NCBI GenBank assembly: GCA_034522075.1
Contig: JAXHLO010000006.1
Location: 1-64,000, forward strand
Reading direction: 5' to 3'
Origin: UBA7803 sp034522075
GTDB lineage: Bacteria > Pseudomonadota > Gammaproteobacteria > Pseudomonadales > Azotimanducaceae
Length of the DNA: 64,000 nucleotides
Part shown: positions 19,118 through 27,656 of the stretch, piece after piece
Numbering within the stretch: position 1 is the first letter of the stretch
How the letters are laid out: each line of letters begins with the position of its first letter
Position numbers and translations under genes: made by a program
Notes under the pieces: generated by a model
The model's input: the letters and a program-made list of their open reading frames with translations, nothing else
Told to the model about the DNA's origin: nothing
Databases searched by the model: none

Positions 19118-20938
19118 TCAATACAGGCTTTCGATGAGATCCGCGTACTTCTCGTTTACGACCTTGCGCTTCAGCTTCATGGTGGGCGTCAACTCTTCGT
19201 CCTCGGCATCGAGAAGCTGGTCGATGAGCGCGAAGCGTTTGATGGTCTCCACCCGGGCAAAGCGCTCGTTGACCCGCTCGATCTCCGAGCCTATCAGGTC
19301 CTGGACGGCCTGGGCATGACACAGGCTCGTGTAGTTGGTGAACGGCACATCATGATCCTGAGCGTATTTGGTGACGTTTTCCTGGTCGATCATCACCAGG
19401 CAGGTGAGATACGGCCGCCGGTCACCCACCACCACGGCATCGCTGATGTAGGGCGAGAACTTGAGCTGGTTCTCGATCTCGCTTGGGGTGACGTTCTTGC
19501 CGCCGGCGGTGATGATGATGTCTTTCATGCGGTCGATGATGTAGAGGAAACCATCTTCGTCCAGGCGCCCCACATCGCCGGTGTGCAGCCAGCCCTGGCG
19601 GATGGTTTCCGTGGTTTTCTCCGGCTTGTTCCAGTAACCGTCGATCACGCCGGGGCCGCGGATGAGGATTTCGCCGGCATCCGAGAGCACCACCTCGGTG
19701 CCCGGCGTGGCCTTGCCGATACTGCCCACCTTCAGATCGCCGGGCCGGTTGGCGGTGGCGATGCCGGCGCATTCGGTCTGGCCGTAAACTTCGTACATGG
19801 GCCGGCCCAGGGCCCAGTACCAGTCGATGAGGTCCGGTGCGATGGGTGCGGCAGCCGTGGACAGCCAGCGGCAGCGGTCGATGCCGAGCAGCACCCGGAC
19901 GTTCTTCAGAACCAGCGGGTCCAGCAGCAGCCAGGCGGCACGCAGCCCGAGCGGTGCCGCGGCACCGGTTTTGCGGTAGACGGCCAGCCGCCGGCCCACG
20001 CCGATGGCCAGATCATAAGCCAGACGCCCCAGCCGCGTGCCTTCCTTCAGCTTGATGGTCACGGTGGAGTACTGCTTTTCCCACACCCGCGGTACGGCGA
20101 AATGAATGGTGGGTGCGATTTCCTGCTGGTCCTGAAAGGCGGTTGCGGGACTCTCCACCAGGTTCACCACCGATCCCGACTCGATCACCGCAAAGGTATA
20201 GAACATGCGTCCGGCCACATGGGCCAGCGGCAGGAAGGCGAGTTGCTCGTCGTCTGCCTCTATGCCGTAAACGGCCTGCAGATTGCGCATCATGTAGAGC
20301 ATGTTGCGCTGGGAAATCATCGCCCCCTTGGGCGGCCCGGTGGTCCCCGAGGTGTAAGTGAGGATCATCAGATCATCGGCTTCGGCGGCGGCCAGGCCCT
20401 GCTCCCAGCGGCCGGGACTGGCTGCCGCATGTTGAAGGCCGAGCTCCAGCAGGGCGTCGAAACTCATGCACTGGGGATCGTGAAAATCGCGCAGCCCTTC
20501 CATGTCGAAGATGATGATCTTTACCAGACCCGGCGTGCGCTCGCGGACTTCCAGCACCTTGTCGAGCTGCTCCTCGTCCTCGGCGAAATAGAAGCGCGTG
20601 CCGCTGTCGTTGATGAGATATTCCACCTGGGACGGCGCATCGGTGGGATAGACGCCGTTGGTCACCGCACCCATGCCGATGATGCCGAGATCCGCGAACA
20701 GCCATTCGCGGCAGACTTCCGCGGCGATGGAGCAGACATCGCCGCGCTCGAGGCCCAGCGCCTCCAGGCCCAGACCCACCAGCCGCGCCTGCTCGCCCCA
20801 ATCGGCCCAGGTGTATTCGTTCCAGATGCCGAAGTCCTTCTCGCGGATGGCCACCTTGTCGGCCAGGTCCCGCACGCGCTTATCGAACAGCGCCGATACC
20901 GTGCTGCAGCCGTCGACGACCTCCCCGCTCACCGCCAT
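19118..20938 (-). CDS. Long-chain-type acyl-CoA synthetase (AMP-forming)
   Basis: This 606-residue adenylate-forming ligase joins a carboxylic acid to CoA via an acyl-AMP. It has motif A3 LTYTSGTTGPPKGAMIS, motif A5 YEVYGQTECAG, HTGDVGRLDEDGFLYIIDR (A7) and the A8/A10 region DIIITAGGKNVTPSEIEN. It resembles FadD15-type ligases of about 600 residues. The first ten bases overlap the end of the livF gene. Its position inside the transporter operon, between the ATPase and binding-protein genes, says that the imported substrate is an organic acid that is activated on entry. The chain type cannot be determined from sequence alone. Confidence 0.9.
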   Translation of the reverse strand: MAVSGEVVDGCSTVSALFDKRVRDLADKVAIREKDFGIWNEYTWADWGEQARLVGLGLEALGLERGDVCSIAAEVCREWLFADLGIIGMGAVTNGVYPTDAPSQVEYLINDSGTRFYFAEDEEQLDKVLEVRERTPGLVKIIIFDMEGLRDFHDPQCMSFDALLELGLQHAAASPGRWEQGLAAAEADDLMILTYTSGTTGPPKGAMISQRNMLYMMRNLQAVYGIEADDEQLAFLPLAHVAGRMFYTFAVIESGSVVNLVESPATAFQDQQEIAPTIHFAVPRVWEKQYSTVTIKLKEGTRLGRLAYDLAIGVGRRLAVYRKTGAAAPLGLRAAWLLLDPLVLKNVRVLLGIDRCRWLSTAAAPIAPDLIDWYWALGRPMYEVYGQTECAGIATANRPGDLKVGSIGKATPGTEVVLSDAGEILIRGPGVIDGYWNKPEKTTETIRQGWLHTGDVGRLDEDGFLYIIDRMKDIIITAGGKNVTPSEIENQLKFSPYISDAVVVGDRRPYLTCLVMIDQENVTKYAQDHDVPFTNYTSLCHAQAVQDLIGSEIERVNERFARVETIKRFALIDQLLDAEDEELTPTMKLKRKVVNEKYADLIESLY

Positions 20939-21693
20939 GTCTTCCTCTGTTTCCAGCGCCGTGCCCCGCGCACGCCCTGCTCCTTCATGCCCAGGTAGAA
21001 CGCCTGAATGTCCGGCGCGTCGCGCAGCCGTTCACAGGTGTCTTCCATGACGATGCGGCCGTTCTCCATGACATAGCCGTAGTCGGCAATAGACAGAGCC
21101 ATGCGGGCGTTCTGCTCCACCAGCAGCATGGTCACCCCGCGCTCTCGATTGAGACGCTGAACGATCCCGCCGATCTCCGCCACCAGCCGCGGCGACAGAC
21201 CCAGCGACGGCTCATCCAGCAACATCAGGCTGGGCCGCAGCATCAGCGCACGGCCGATGGCCAGCATCTGCTGCTGGCCGCCGGACAGATACTCCGCCTG
21301 CTTGCGTGCGAGATCCTGGAGCACGGGAAAGTAGCCGTAGACCATGGCCAGATCGTCGGCCACCTGCGCATCGCGCCGGGAGAAGGCTCCCATGCGCAGA
21401 TTGTCCTCGACACTGAGAAATGGAAAGACCTCCCGTCCCTCCGGGACGTGAGCGATGCCCAGGCGCGCCACCTGATCCGGCTCGCGGCCGGCGATGGATT
21501 CGCCGCGAAACGTCACCGACCCCTTCTGCGGATCCATCGCACCGCTGATGGTTTTGAGTACCGTGGTCTTGCCGGCGCCGTTGCCGCCGAGCAGAGTCAC
21601 CACGCTGCCTTCTTCCACCTGCAGGCTGACGCCGCGAATGGCCATTACCGGCCCGTAGTAGGTCTCGAGATTCTGCACTTCCAGCAACGCCAT
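20929..21693 (-). CDS. livF: Liv-type ABC transporter ATP-binding protein (LivF)
   Basis: This 254-residue ATPase carries Walker A GGNGAGKTT, the signature YLSGGQQQMLAIGRAL, Walker B SLMLLDEPSLGL and the switch His region MLLVEQN. The HVPEGREVFPFLSVEDNL segment is typical of LivF. It works with LivG as the cytoplasmic ATPase pair that drives the LivH/LivM channel. The ATG at 21693 gives the standard N-terminus MALLEVQNLETYYG. It starts four bases after the stop of livG and its own end overlaps the acyl-CoA ligase start. A short basic tail (GARRWKQRKTWR) extends past the usual end. Confidence 0.92.
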   Translation of the reverse strand: MALLEVQNLETYYGPVMAIRGVSLQVEEGSVVTLLGGNGAGKTTVLKTISGAMDPQKGSVTFRGESIAGREPDQVARLGIAHVPEGREVFPFLSVEDNLRMGAFSRRDAQVADDLAMVYGYFPVLQDLARKQAEYLSGGQQQMLAIGRALMLRPSLMLLDEPSLGLSPRLVAEIGGIVQRLNRERGVTMLLVEQNARMALSIADYGYVMENGRIVMEDTCERLRDAPDIQAFYLGMKEQGVRGARRWKQRKTWR

Positions 21694-21697
21694 TGGC

Positions 21698-22456
21698 TCA
21701 GTCTCCCAGATACGCACGCAGCACATCGGGATGACGCTGCACTTCAGCCGGCGTACCGATGGTGAGCAAGGCGCCGTCGGCCAGGGCCATGACCCGATGG
21801 GAGGCCCGGGATACCAGACCCATGTCATGCTCCACCATGATCACCGTGATGCCGAGTTCGGCGTTGATGTCGTCCAGCCAGAAGCCGAGATCCTCGGTCT
21901 CCTCGGGATTCAACCCCGACGACGGTTCATCGAGCAGCAGCAGGCGGGGCCGCATGCACAGCGCCCGGGCCACTTCGACCAGCTTGCGGACCCCGTAGGG
22001 CAGGCCGGCGATGAGATGATCCCGGTAGTGCTGCAGCTTCAACAGATCGATGACTTCCTCTGCGGTGCGCCGGAAACCGAGTTCCTGACGACGCACCGAG
22101 GGCAGAAAGGCCAGTTCCGCAAGCAGACCGGTACGCCGGTGCACGTGGCAGCCGATGAGCAGATTGTTGAGCACCGTTTCACCGTCGAACAATTCAGTGT
22201 TCTGGAAGGTGCGGGCGATGCCGCGCTCCGCCACACCGTGACGCGGCAGGCGGGTAATGTCGTCGCCATCGAACAGCAGACGGCCGGCGTCTACGTCGTG
22301 AATACGGCTGATGAGATTGAAGATGGTGGTCTTACCGGCGCCATTGGGACCGACGATGCTGAACACCTCGCCGGAATGTACCGTGAAGGACACATCCTGA
22401 ACGGCTTTCACGCCGCCGAAACTCACCGCGATGTGTTCGGCCTGGAACAGACTCAT
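21698..22456 (-). CDS. livG: Liv-type ABC transporter ATP-binding protein (LivG)
   Basis: This 252-residue ATPase has Walker A GPNGAGKTTIFNL, Walker B RLLLLDEPSSGL and the switch region VIMVEHDMGLV. The signature is LPYGVRKLVEVARAL, the LivG-type variant that lacks the classical LSGGQ. It also has the GIARTFQNTELF element typical of LivG. The ATG at 22456 overlaps the stop of livM as ATGA, which predicts translational coupling. It pairs with LivF encoded directly downstream. Confidence 0.92.
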   Translation of the reverse strand: MSLFQAEHIAVSFGGVKAVQDVSFTVHSGEVFSIVGPNGAGKTTIFNLISRIHDVDAGRLLFDGDDITRLPRHGVAERGIARTFQNTELFDGETVLNNLLIGCHVHRRTGLLAELAFLPSVRRQELGFRRTAEEVIDLLKLQHYRDHLIAGLPYGVRKLVEVARALCMRPRLLLLDEPSSGLNPEETEDLGFWLDDINAELGITVIMVEHDMGLVSRASHRVMALADGALLTIGTPAEVQRHPDVLRAYLGD

Positions 22457-23529
22457 TGCAGCCGCTCCGTGCGCAGATAGCGCTTCTGCCGCTTGTAGGT
22501 GGCGCGCCGGTAGAGGGGAAACTCCGAGAAATACGCGCGGATCTTGCACCAGCGGCCGTACATGCCCTGTGGCTCGTAGATCAGCACCAGTACCAGGATG
22601 GCGCCGAACACGCCGGGCTCGAGACCTGGAATCTGTGCCACCGCCGGCGGCACGGTATCACGCAGCAGCGCCAGCCCCTGCGGCAACAGGCCAATGAACA
22701 CAGCTCCGAACACCACGCCATGCAGAGAGCCGAGCCCGCCCACGACGACCATGAGCAGCAGCATGATGGAAAGCTGCAGAGTGAATGCATCCGGTGCCAG
22801 ATAACCGATCTTGTGGGCGAACAGCGCGCCGCCGAGTCCGGTAAAGCCGGCAGACAGACCGAAGGCCAGCGTTTTGGTACGAATCAGATGAATGCCCATG
22901 CTGGCGGCGGACACCTCGGAGTCGCGCACCGCTACCAGGGCGCGCCCGGACGGGCTGCGCAGCAGGTTGGCGGCAAGCAGCAGCGCGGCGGCGAGCACGC
23001 CGAGACACAGCCAGTAAAAGGCCCGCGGCGACGCCAGATCCATGCCGGCAAAATCCGCACCGGGTACCAGCATGCCGCTGAACCCCCCGGTTACCGAAGC
23101 CCAGTGAACGATCACCTGCTCGACGATCACGGCAAACGCCAGGGTCGCCACCGCCAGATAGATGCCGGTCATGCGCATCACCGGCAGCGCGACCGCCGCG
23201 CCTGTCGCCGCAGTGAGCAACGCCGCACCACCCAACGCCAGAGGAAACGGCCAGCCCCGCGTCAGCAGCCAGGCCTGGGCATAGGCGCCGATGGCGAGAA
23301 ATGCGGCGTGCCCCAGACTGACCAGACCGGTGTATCCCACCAGTATCATCAGGCCGATACCGGCAATGGCATAAATGTAGACCTGGGCCATTTCGCCCAG
23401 ATAGAAATCGTCCAGGGCCAGAGGTGCAGCCACGACCAGCACCCCCAGCAGCGCATACCAGAAGCGCTGGCCATTGTGCCGGAACAGGGCAATGTCCTGG
23501 GCATAGCGGGTCTTGCGAATGAAACGCAT
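22453..23529 (-). CDS. livM: Liv-type ABC transporter permease (LivM)
   Basis: This 358-residue inner-membrane permease has about nine hydrophobic segments. It shows the family text GYTGLVSLGHAAFLAIGAYA and, near the end, VVGGLGSLHGVVFGAVFIG, both characteristic of LivM/HisM-like branched-chain permeases. It has a somewhat long cytoplasmic C-terminus (RRATYKRQKRYLRTERLQ). Three bases separate it from livH upstream, and its stop overlaps the livG start. It forms the heterodimeric channel with LivH. Confidence 0.9.
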   Translation of the reverse strand: MRFIRKTRYAQDIALFRHNGQRFWYALLGVLVVAAPLALDDFYLGEMAQVYIYAIAGIGLMILVGYTGLVSLGHAAFLAIGAYAQAWLLTRGWPFPLALGGAALLTAATGAAVALPVMRMTGIYLAVATLAFAVIVEQVIVHWASVTGGFSGMLVPGADFAGMDLASPRAFYWLCLGVLAAALLLAANLLRSPSGRALVAVRDSEVSAASMGIHLIRTKTLAFGLSAGFTGLGGALFAHKIGYLAPDAFTLQLSIMLLLMVVVGGLGSLHGVVFGAVFIGLLPQGLALLRDTVPPAVAQIPGLEPGVFGAILVLVLIYEPQGMYGRWCKIRAYFSEFPLYRRATYKRQKRYLRTERLQ

Positions 23530-23532
23530 GGG

Positions 23533-24402
23533 TCAGACCTTCTTGTGCTGCATGCTGGCGAACAGGCCCTGGGGACGCACGACCAGCATCACCAGCAGGA
23601 TCACGTAAGCGCTCATGTCGGCAAAGCCCGGCGGCAGGTACAGACCAGCGAACTGCTCCGCCAGACCCACTACCAGACCGCCGATGATGGCACCGGGCAG
23701 GCTGCCGAACCCGCCGACGATGGCGGCGGCAAAGGCCTTGATACCGATCAGGCCCATGAGAGGATCCACCAGCGATACCGGCGCGGTCAGCACGCCGGCA
23801 CAGGTGGCGATGACGGCGGACAGCGCCCACACCAGTGCGTAAATGCGCTTCACCGGGATGCCCACGTAATAAGCGGCAAGCTGGTTCTGGGATGCGGCCT
23901 GCATGGCAATGCCCAGCCGCGAGAAGCGGAAGAACAGATACAGGCCCAGACACAGCAGGGCGGTGCCGGCGACGATGAAGACGCTTTCCGCCCCCACCAC
24001 CAGCTCACCGAACTGCCAGACCTTACCGGCGTAGGGGGAATCCAGAGCACGGGGACTACCGCCCCAGATCGCACCGGCCACCGCGCGCAGAATGAATCCC
24101 AGGCCGATGGTCAGCATCAGCACCGCGAAATGCGGCTCGCCGATCATAGGGCGCAACAGCAGGCGTTCCAGCACCATGCCCACGACCGCCATGACGGCCA
24201 GCGCCGCCAGCACACCGGGCAGGAACGGCCAGCCGAGAACGTTGATGAAGGTTATGGCGACGAAGGCGCCGAGCATCATCATCTCGCCCTGGGCGAAATT
24301 CACCATCTCAGTGGCTTTGTAGATGAGCACGAACCCGAGCGCGATGAGCCCGTAGACACACCCCTGGGAGATACCGCTGATGAGCAGCTGAAGAACGTCC
24401 AA
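23533..24402 (-). CDS. livH: Liv-type ABC transporter permease (LivH)
   Basis: This 289-residue inner-membrane permease is the first gene of the seven-gene minus-strand operon. It begins with the typical LLISGISQGCVYGLIALGFV and FAQGEMMMLGAFVA. It also has AFAAAIVGGFGSLPGAIIGG, the conserved cytoplasmic loop that contacts the ATPase. Upstream lies a 139-base gap shared with the divergent START-like gene, and the operon promoter must be there, but I could not pick a convincing -35/-10 pair. Confidence 0.9.
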   Translation of the reverse strand: MDVLQLLISGISQGCVYGLIALGFVLIYKATEMVNFAQGEMMMLGAFVAITFINVLGWPFLPGVLAALAVMAVVGMVLERLLLRPMIGEPHFAVLMLTIGLGFILRAVAGAIWGGSPRALDSPYAGKVWQFGELVVGAESVFIVAGTALLCLGLYLFFRFSRLGIAMQAASQNQLAAYYVGIPVKRIYALVWALSAVIATCAGVLTAPVSLVDPLMGLIGIKAFAAAIVGGFGSLPGAIIGGLVVGLAEQFAGLYLPPGFADMSAYVILLVMLVVRPQGLFASMQHKKV

Positions 24403-24541
24403 CCCTGTCTATCCCATCCCCTTTGCGGCAAGTGTACCGCGTCGGCGGTGCACCTTGCCCGGTCAGGAGGCAGCCCCGGGGGTATGGGAATACGGTGTCC
24501 GGCTGCATACTTGCCGTGACCGAAGATCAGAGCGGCTGCGT

Positions 24542-25174
24542 ATGCGAACCCACACAGGATCTGCCCGTTCGCCGGCACGCTGGGTCTGCCTGGCGGCCGT
24601 GGTTCTCTGGCCCGGCCTGTCGGGGGCGGCGTCGGAAGGCTGGACAGCGGATCGCACGGTCGACGGCATAGACCTGGAATCGCAGCCGCGGGAATCGGGC
24701 TTCAGAGCCTACCGCGGTACCGTCACCGTGTGTGCCGACCTTGAGGAGCTGCAGGCGTTCGTCGGCGATGCGTCACGCTTTCACGAGTGGCTGCCGTACA
24801 CGGAAGAGGCTCGCGACCTGAAGGACCCCGAAAGCGGCGATGAACTCTATTATCTGCGCAACAGCGCGCCGTGGCCGCTGAAGTCACGGGACATGGTCTA
24901 TCGGCTGACCCGGCAGCCGGGCGAGGATAATGTCCTGCGCATCGCCCTCGAGGGGGTACCGCAAGCGCTGCCGCCTCAGGCCGGGGCGGTGCGCATGGAA
25001 GGCGCGGAAGGCTTGTGGACACTGCAAACCGACGGCGGCCGCATAGAGGTCGGTCTCAGCCTGACCGTCAATCCGGGCCGGGCGCCGGCGTTTTTCGTCC
25101 ACCGGCGGCTGGCGGCTACCGTGGGCGGAACCCTGGCCAATCTGCAGGCGCATTTCCCATGCGGCGAAAATTGA
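24542..25174 (+). CDS. Exported START-domain (SRPBCC fold) protein
   Basis: The 210-residue protein has an N-terminal hydrophobic export signal (WVCLAAVVLWPGLSGAAS). The rest matches bacterial START-domain proteins: FRAYRGTVTVCADLEELQAF, FHEWLPYTEEARDLKDPESG, YYLRNSAPWPLKSRDMVYRL and a C-terminal helix around AATVGGTLANLQAHF. These folds bind hydrophobic ligands in a deep pocket, and here the protein should be periplasmic. The ATG at 24542 gives a proper signal peptide. It is transcribed away from the Liv-type operon and could share regulation with it. The ligand is unknown. Confidence 0.75.
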   Translation: MRTHTGSARSPARWVCLAAVVLWPGLSGAASEGWTADRTVDGIDLESQPRESGFRAYRGTVTVCADLEELQAFVGDASRFHEWLPYTEEARDLKDPESGDELYYLRNSAPWPLKSRDMVYRLTRQPGEDNVLRIALEGVPQALPPQAGAVRMEGAEGLWTLQTDGGRIEVGLSLTVNPGRAPAFFVHRRLAATVGGTLANLQAHFPCGEN

Positions 25175-25208
25175 CGCTCACGCGGAACACCAGCCGGTCA
25201 AGGTCCGC

Positions 25209-27533
25209 CTACCGGCGGCCCAGAGCCTGACGGACCTTGGCGGAGAGCTCGACCCGACGATAGGGCTTGCTGAGCATGAGTGCCGCGACATCGCCGTCAG
25301 GACCCCGGGCGACGGCGCCATGCCGCAGCAGCGCGTCCTCGGCATAGCCGGAGGTATACAGCACCGCCAGGCCCGGCCGCAGACGCAGCGCCTGCTCGGC
25401 CAGTTCGCGGCCATTCATGCCCCCCGGCATGACCACGTCGGTAAACAGCAGATCAAACGGCGTGCCGCTTTCCAACTCGGCGAGCGCCTGGCGGCCGTTG
25501 GCCACGCTGACTACCGCATAGCCGAGTTCTTCGAGCTGCCGCCGGGCGAACGTGCGCACGATGTCGTCGTCTTCAACCAGCAGAATGCGTTCGCTGCCGC
25601 CCACCACCGATGCCGACTCCCTCCGCCGCGCCGCCTGCTCCCCCGCAGCCTGTGCCCGAGGCAGATACAGGGTGATGGTGGAACCCTGGCCGGGTTGTGA
25701 ATCGATGCGCACATGGCCCGCCGACTGCTTGACGAAACCGTACACCATACTCAGCCCCAGACCACTGCCTTCACCCGTGTCCTTGGTAGTGAAGAACGGT
25801 TCGAAGACGTGCGCCATGACCTCCGGCGGCATGCCGCTGCCGTTGTCCGAGACAGCGATGGTCACATAGTCGCCGGCAACGATCTCGCCGGCATGGATGT
25901 GATCGTCGTCGGCCAACCCAATGTTGTCGGTCTCGAGCGTCAGACGGCCACCGGCCGGCATGGCATCGCGAGCGTTGAGACACAGATTGAGCACGGCGCT
26001 CTCGAGCTGCGGAGCATCCACCATGGCCTGCCACAGGTTGCTGGCCGGGTGGAGCTCGATATGGATGTGTTCGCCCAGGGTCCGGTGCAGCAGGTCGTAC
26101 ATTCCGCTCAGCAGTTCGTTGACGTCAGTGGCCGCGGGATCCAGGGCCTGGCGCCGGGCGAAGGCCAGCAGGCGTCGCGTCAGATCGGCGCCGCGCTCAG
26201 CCGCCGAGCGGGTCATGTCGGCGAGAGCCTGCAGTTGCGGGTGATCGGCGAGTTGATCCGTCAGCAGGTCGGCATTGCCGAGCACTACTGTGAGCAGGTT
26301 ATTGAAGTCGTGGGCCACGCCGCCGGTAAGCTGTCCCACCGCATCCAGACGCTGGGACCGCTGCAGCTTCTCCTCCAGATCGCGCTGGACGGTTTCATCG
26401 ATCATGCTGCCCACCATGCGCAGCGCCGTGCCGGACTCGTCGCGGATCACCGAACCCCGGTTCCTGATGTGTGCCCAGCCGCCATCGGCACGCTGGAAAC
26501 GGTACTCGTCCCGCCATTCATCCGCGTCCGCAATGGCCGCATACAGCCCGTCGATGACCCGCTCGCGGTCGTCAGAATGTATGCGCTCCTGCCAGACGGA
26601 CAGGTACTCGGCTGGATCGTTGGGTGATTCGCCAAACACGCCTTCCGCGCCGCTGCTGCGCCACAGGGTGTTCGCCTGCAGGTCCCAGTCCCATACGACG
26701 TCAGCGGTCGTCTGAGCCACCAGGCGGAAGGTCTGCTCGCTTTCCCGCAGCCGGTCGCGCGCGGCGGTCAGCGCCTGCTCTGCATGAACGCGCTCGGTGA
26801 TATCACGCTGCACCGACACGAAGTGGGTCGGCCGTCCGTCGGCGCCGAGGATGGGCGCCACGTCGAATTCCACATGGAACTCCGTGCCGTCACTGCGATA
26901 GTTCACCAGTGACACGCGTTCCGGCCGGCCTTCTGCCAGCGCCGTGCGGATGCGATCCAGGGCGGCGCGGTCGGTGCGGGGCCCCTGCAGAAGACGCGGG
27001 CTCTTACCCAGAGCGAATTCAGCACTGTAGCCGGTCTGCTTCTCGAACGCGTCGTTGACGAAGATGATGGGCGGACCGGGCGGGTCGAGCGGGTCGGCAC
27101 CGGTGATCATGATGGTGTCGTTCAAGCGTGCCACTGCGGTCTCCAGCAGCATGAGCTGCTCGCGCTGGGGAGCATCCGAGGAAGTGTCCCGGCAGCAGGC
27201 CACCAGGCGGCTCATGTCCCGGGCCTCATACAGCGAGCCCGCCGGGTCTGTGCCAGGGAACCGGCGCACGTGCAGGGCGACCGGGATGACGCTGCCGTCG
27301 CTGCGCCGGTGCAGCGTATCCACCATCGGCAATTGCCGGGCGCCATCCAGCTCGCCCCCATCGCCCGCCGGGACCTCCAGGTCATGCACAGACATGCCGG
27401 CAAACACACTCGCCGAGTAACCATAGGCGGCGAAGGCAGCCGCATTGGCTGCCCGGATCGTCAGCGTGTCATCATCGCAGACCCACATGGGATCAGGATG
27501 GGATTGAAACAGGTCGAGGTCCGTAACGGCCAT
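25209..27533 (-). CDS. Soluble hybrid sensor histidine kinase (three PAS, HisKA, HATPase, receiver)
   Basis: This 774-residue cytoplasmic kinase has an N-terminal PAS (about 1-115), a LOV-like PAS (about 135-255, ending VSVQRDITER) and a PAS with PAC motif (about 275-395). HisKA follows with the phospho-His in GGVAHDFNNLL, then the ATPase domain (NLCLNARDAMPAGGRL, VSDNGSGMP, FFTTKDTGEGSGLGLSMVYG). The C-terminal receiver contains the phospho-acceptor Asp in LLFTDVVMPGGM. The LOV-like PAS has GKSPRLLQGPRTD in place of the photoactive GxNCRFLQG, so the flavin-adduct Cys is missing. I choose the ATG at 27533 because it starts just before the first PAS. It is divergent from the PutP-like gene and closely related to the kinase at 36189. 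Confidence 0.9.
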   Translation of the reverse strand: MAVTDLDLFQSHPDPMWVCDDDTLTIRAANAAAFAAYGYSASVFAGMSVHDLEVPAGDGGELDGARQLPMVDTLHRRSDGSVIPVALHVRRFPGTDPAGSLYEARDMSRLVACCRDTSSDAPQREQLMLLETAVARLNDTIMITGADPLDPPGPPIIFVNDAFEKQTGYSAEFALGKSPRLLQGPRTDRAALDRIRTALAEGRPERVSLVNYRSDGTEFHVEFDVAPILGADGRPTHFVSVQRDITERVHAEQALTAARDRLRESEQTFRLVAQTTADVVWDWDLQANTLWRSSGAEGVFGESPNDPAEYLSVWQERIHSDDRERVIDGLYAAIADADEWRDEYRFQRADGGWAHIRNRGSVIRDESGTALRMVGSMIDETVQRDLEEKLQRSQRLDAVGQLTGGVAHDFNNLLTVVLGNADLLTDQLADHPQLQALADMTRSAAERGADLTRRLLAFARRQALDPAATDVNELLSGMYDLLHRTLGEHIHIELHPASNLWQAMVDAPQLESAVLNLCLNARDAMPAGGRLTLETDNIGLADDDHIHAGEIVAGDYVTIAVSDNGSGMPPEVMAHVFEPFFTTKDTGEGSGLGLSMVYGFVKQSAGHVRIDSQPGQGSTITLYLPRAQAAGEQAARRRESASVVGGSERILLVEDDDIVRTFARRQLEELGYAVVSVANGRQALAELESGTPFDLLFTDVVMPGGMNGRELAEQALRLRPGLAVLYTSGYAEDALLRHGAVARGPDGDVAALMLSKPYRRVELSAKVRQALGRR

Positions 27534-27656
27534 CTCGACTTTCCGGAGCGTTGCGGCCGCAGCCAACGGCCGGGATTGTAAACATATCCCCGGCGTCTTT
27601 GCCCGCAGATCACCTGACTGCCCTATCATGGCGGCCGGGGCAACGGGAGCCGGATC

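Noticed and set aside
18878..24519. Long plus-strand frames opposite the Liv-type operon
   Set aside because: They mirror the ligase and permease genes, whose motifs are unambiguous on the minus strand, and have no ribosome binding sites or recognisable domains.
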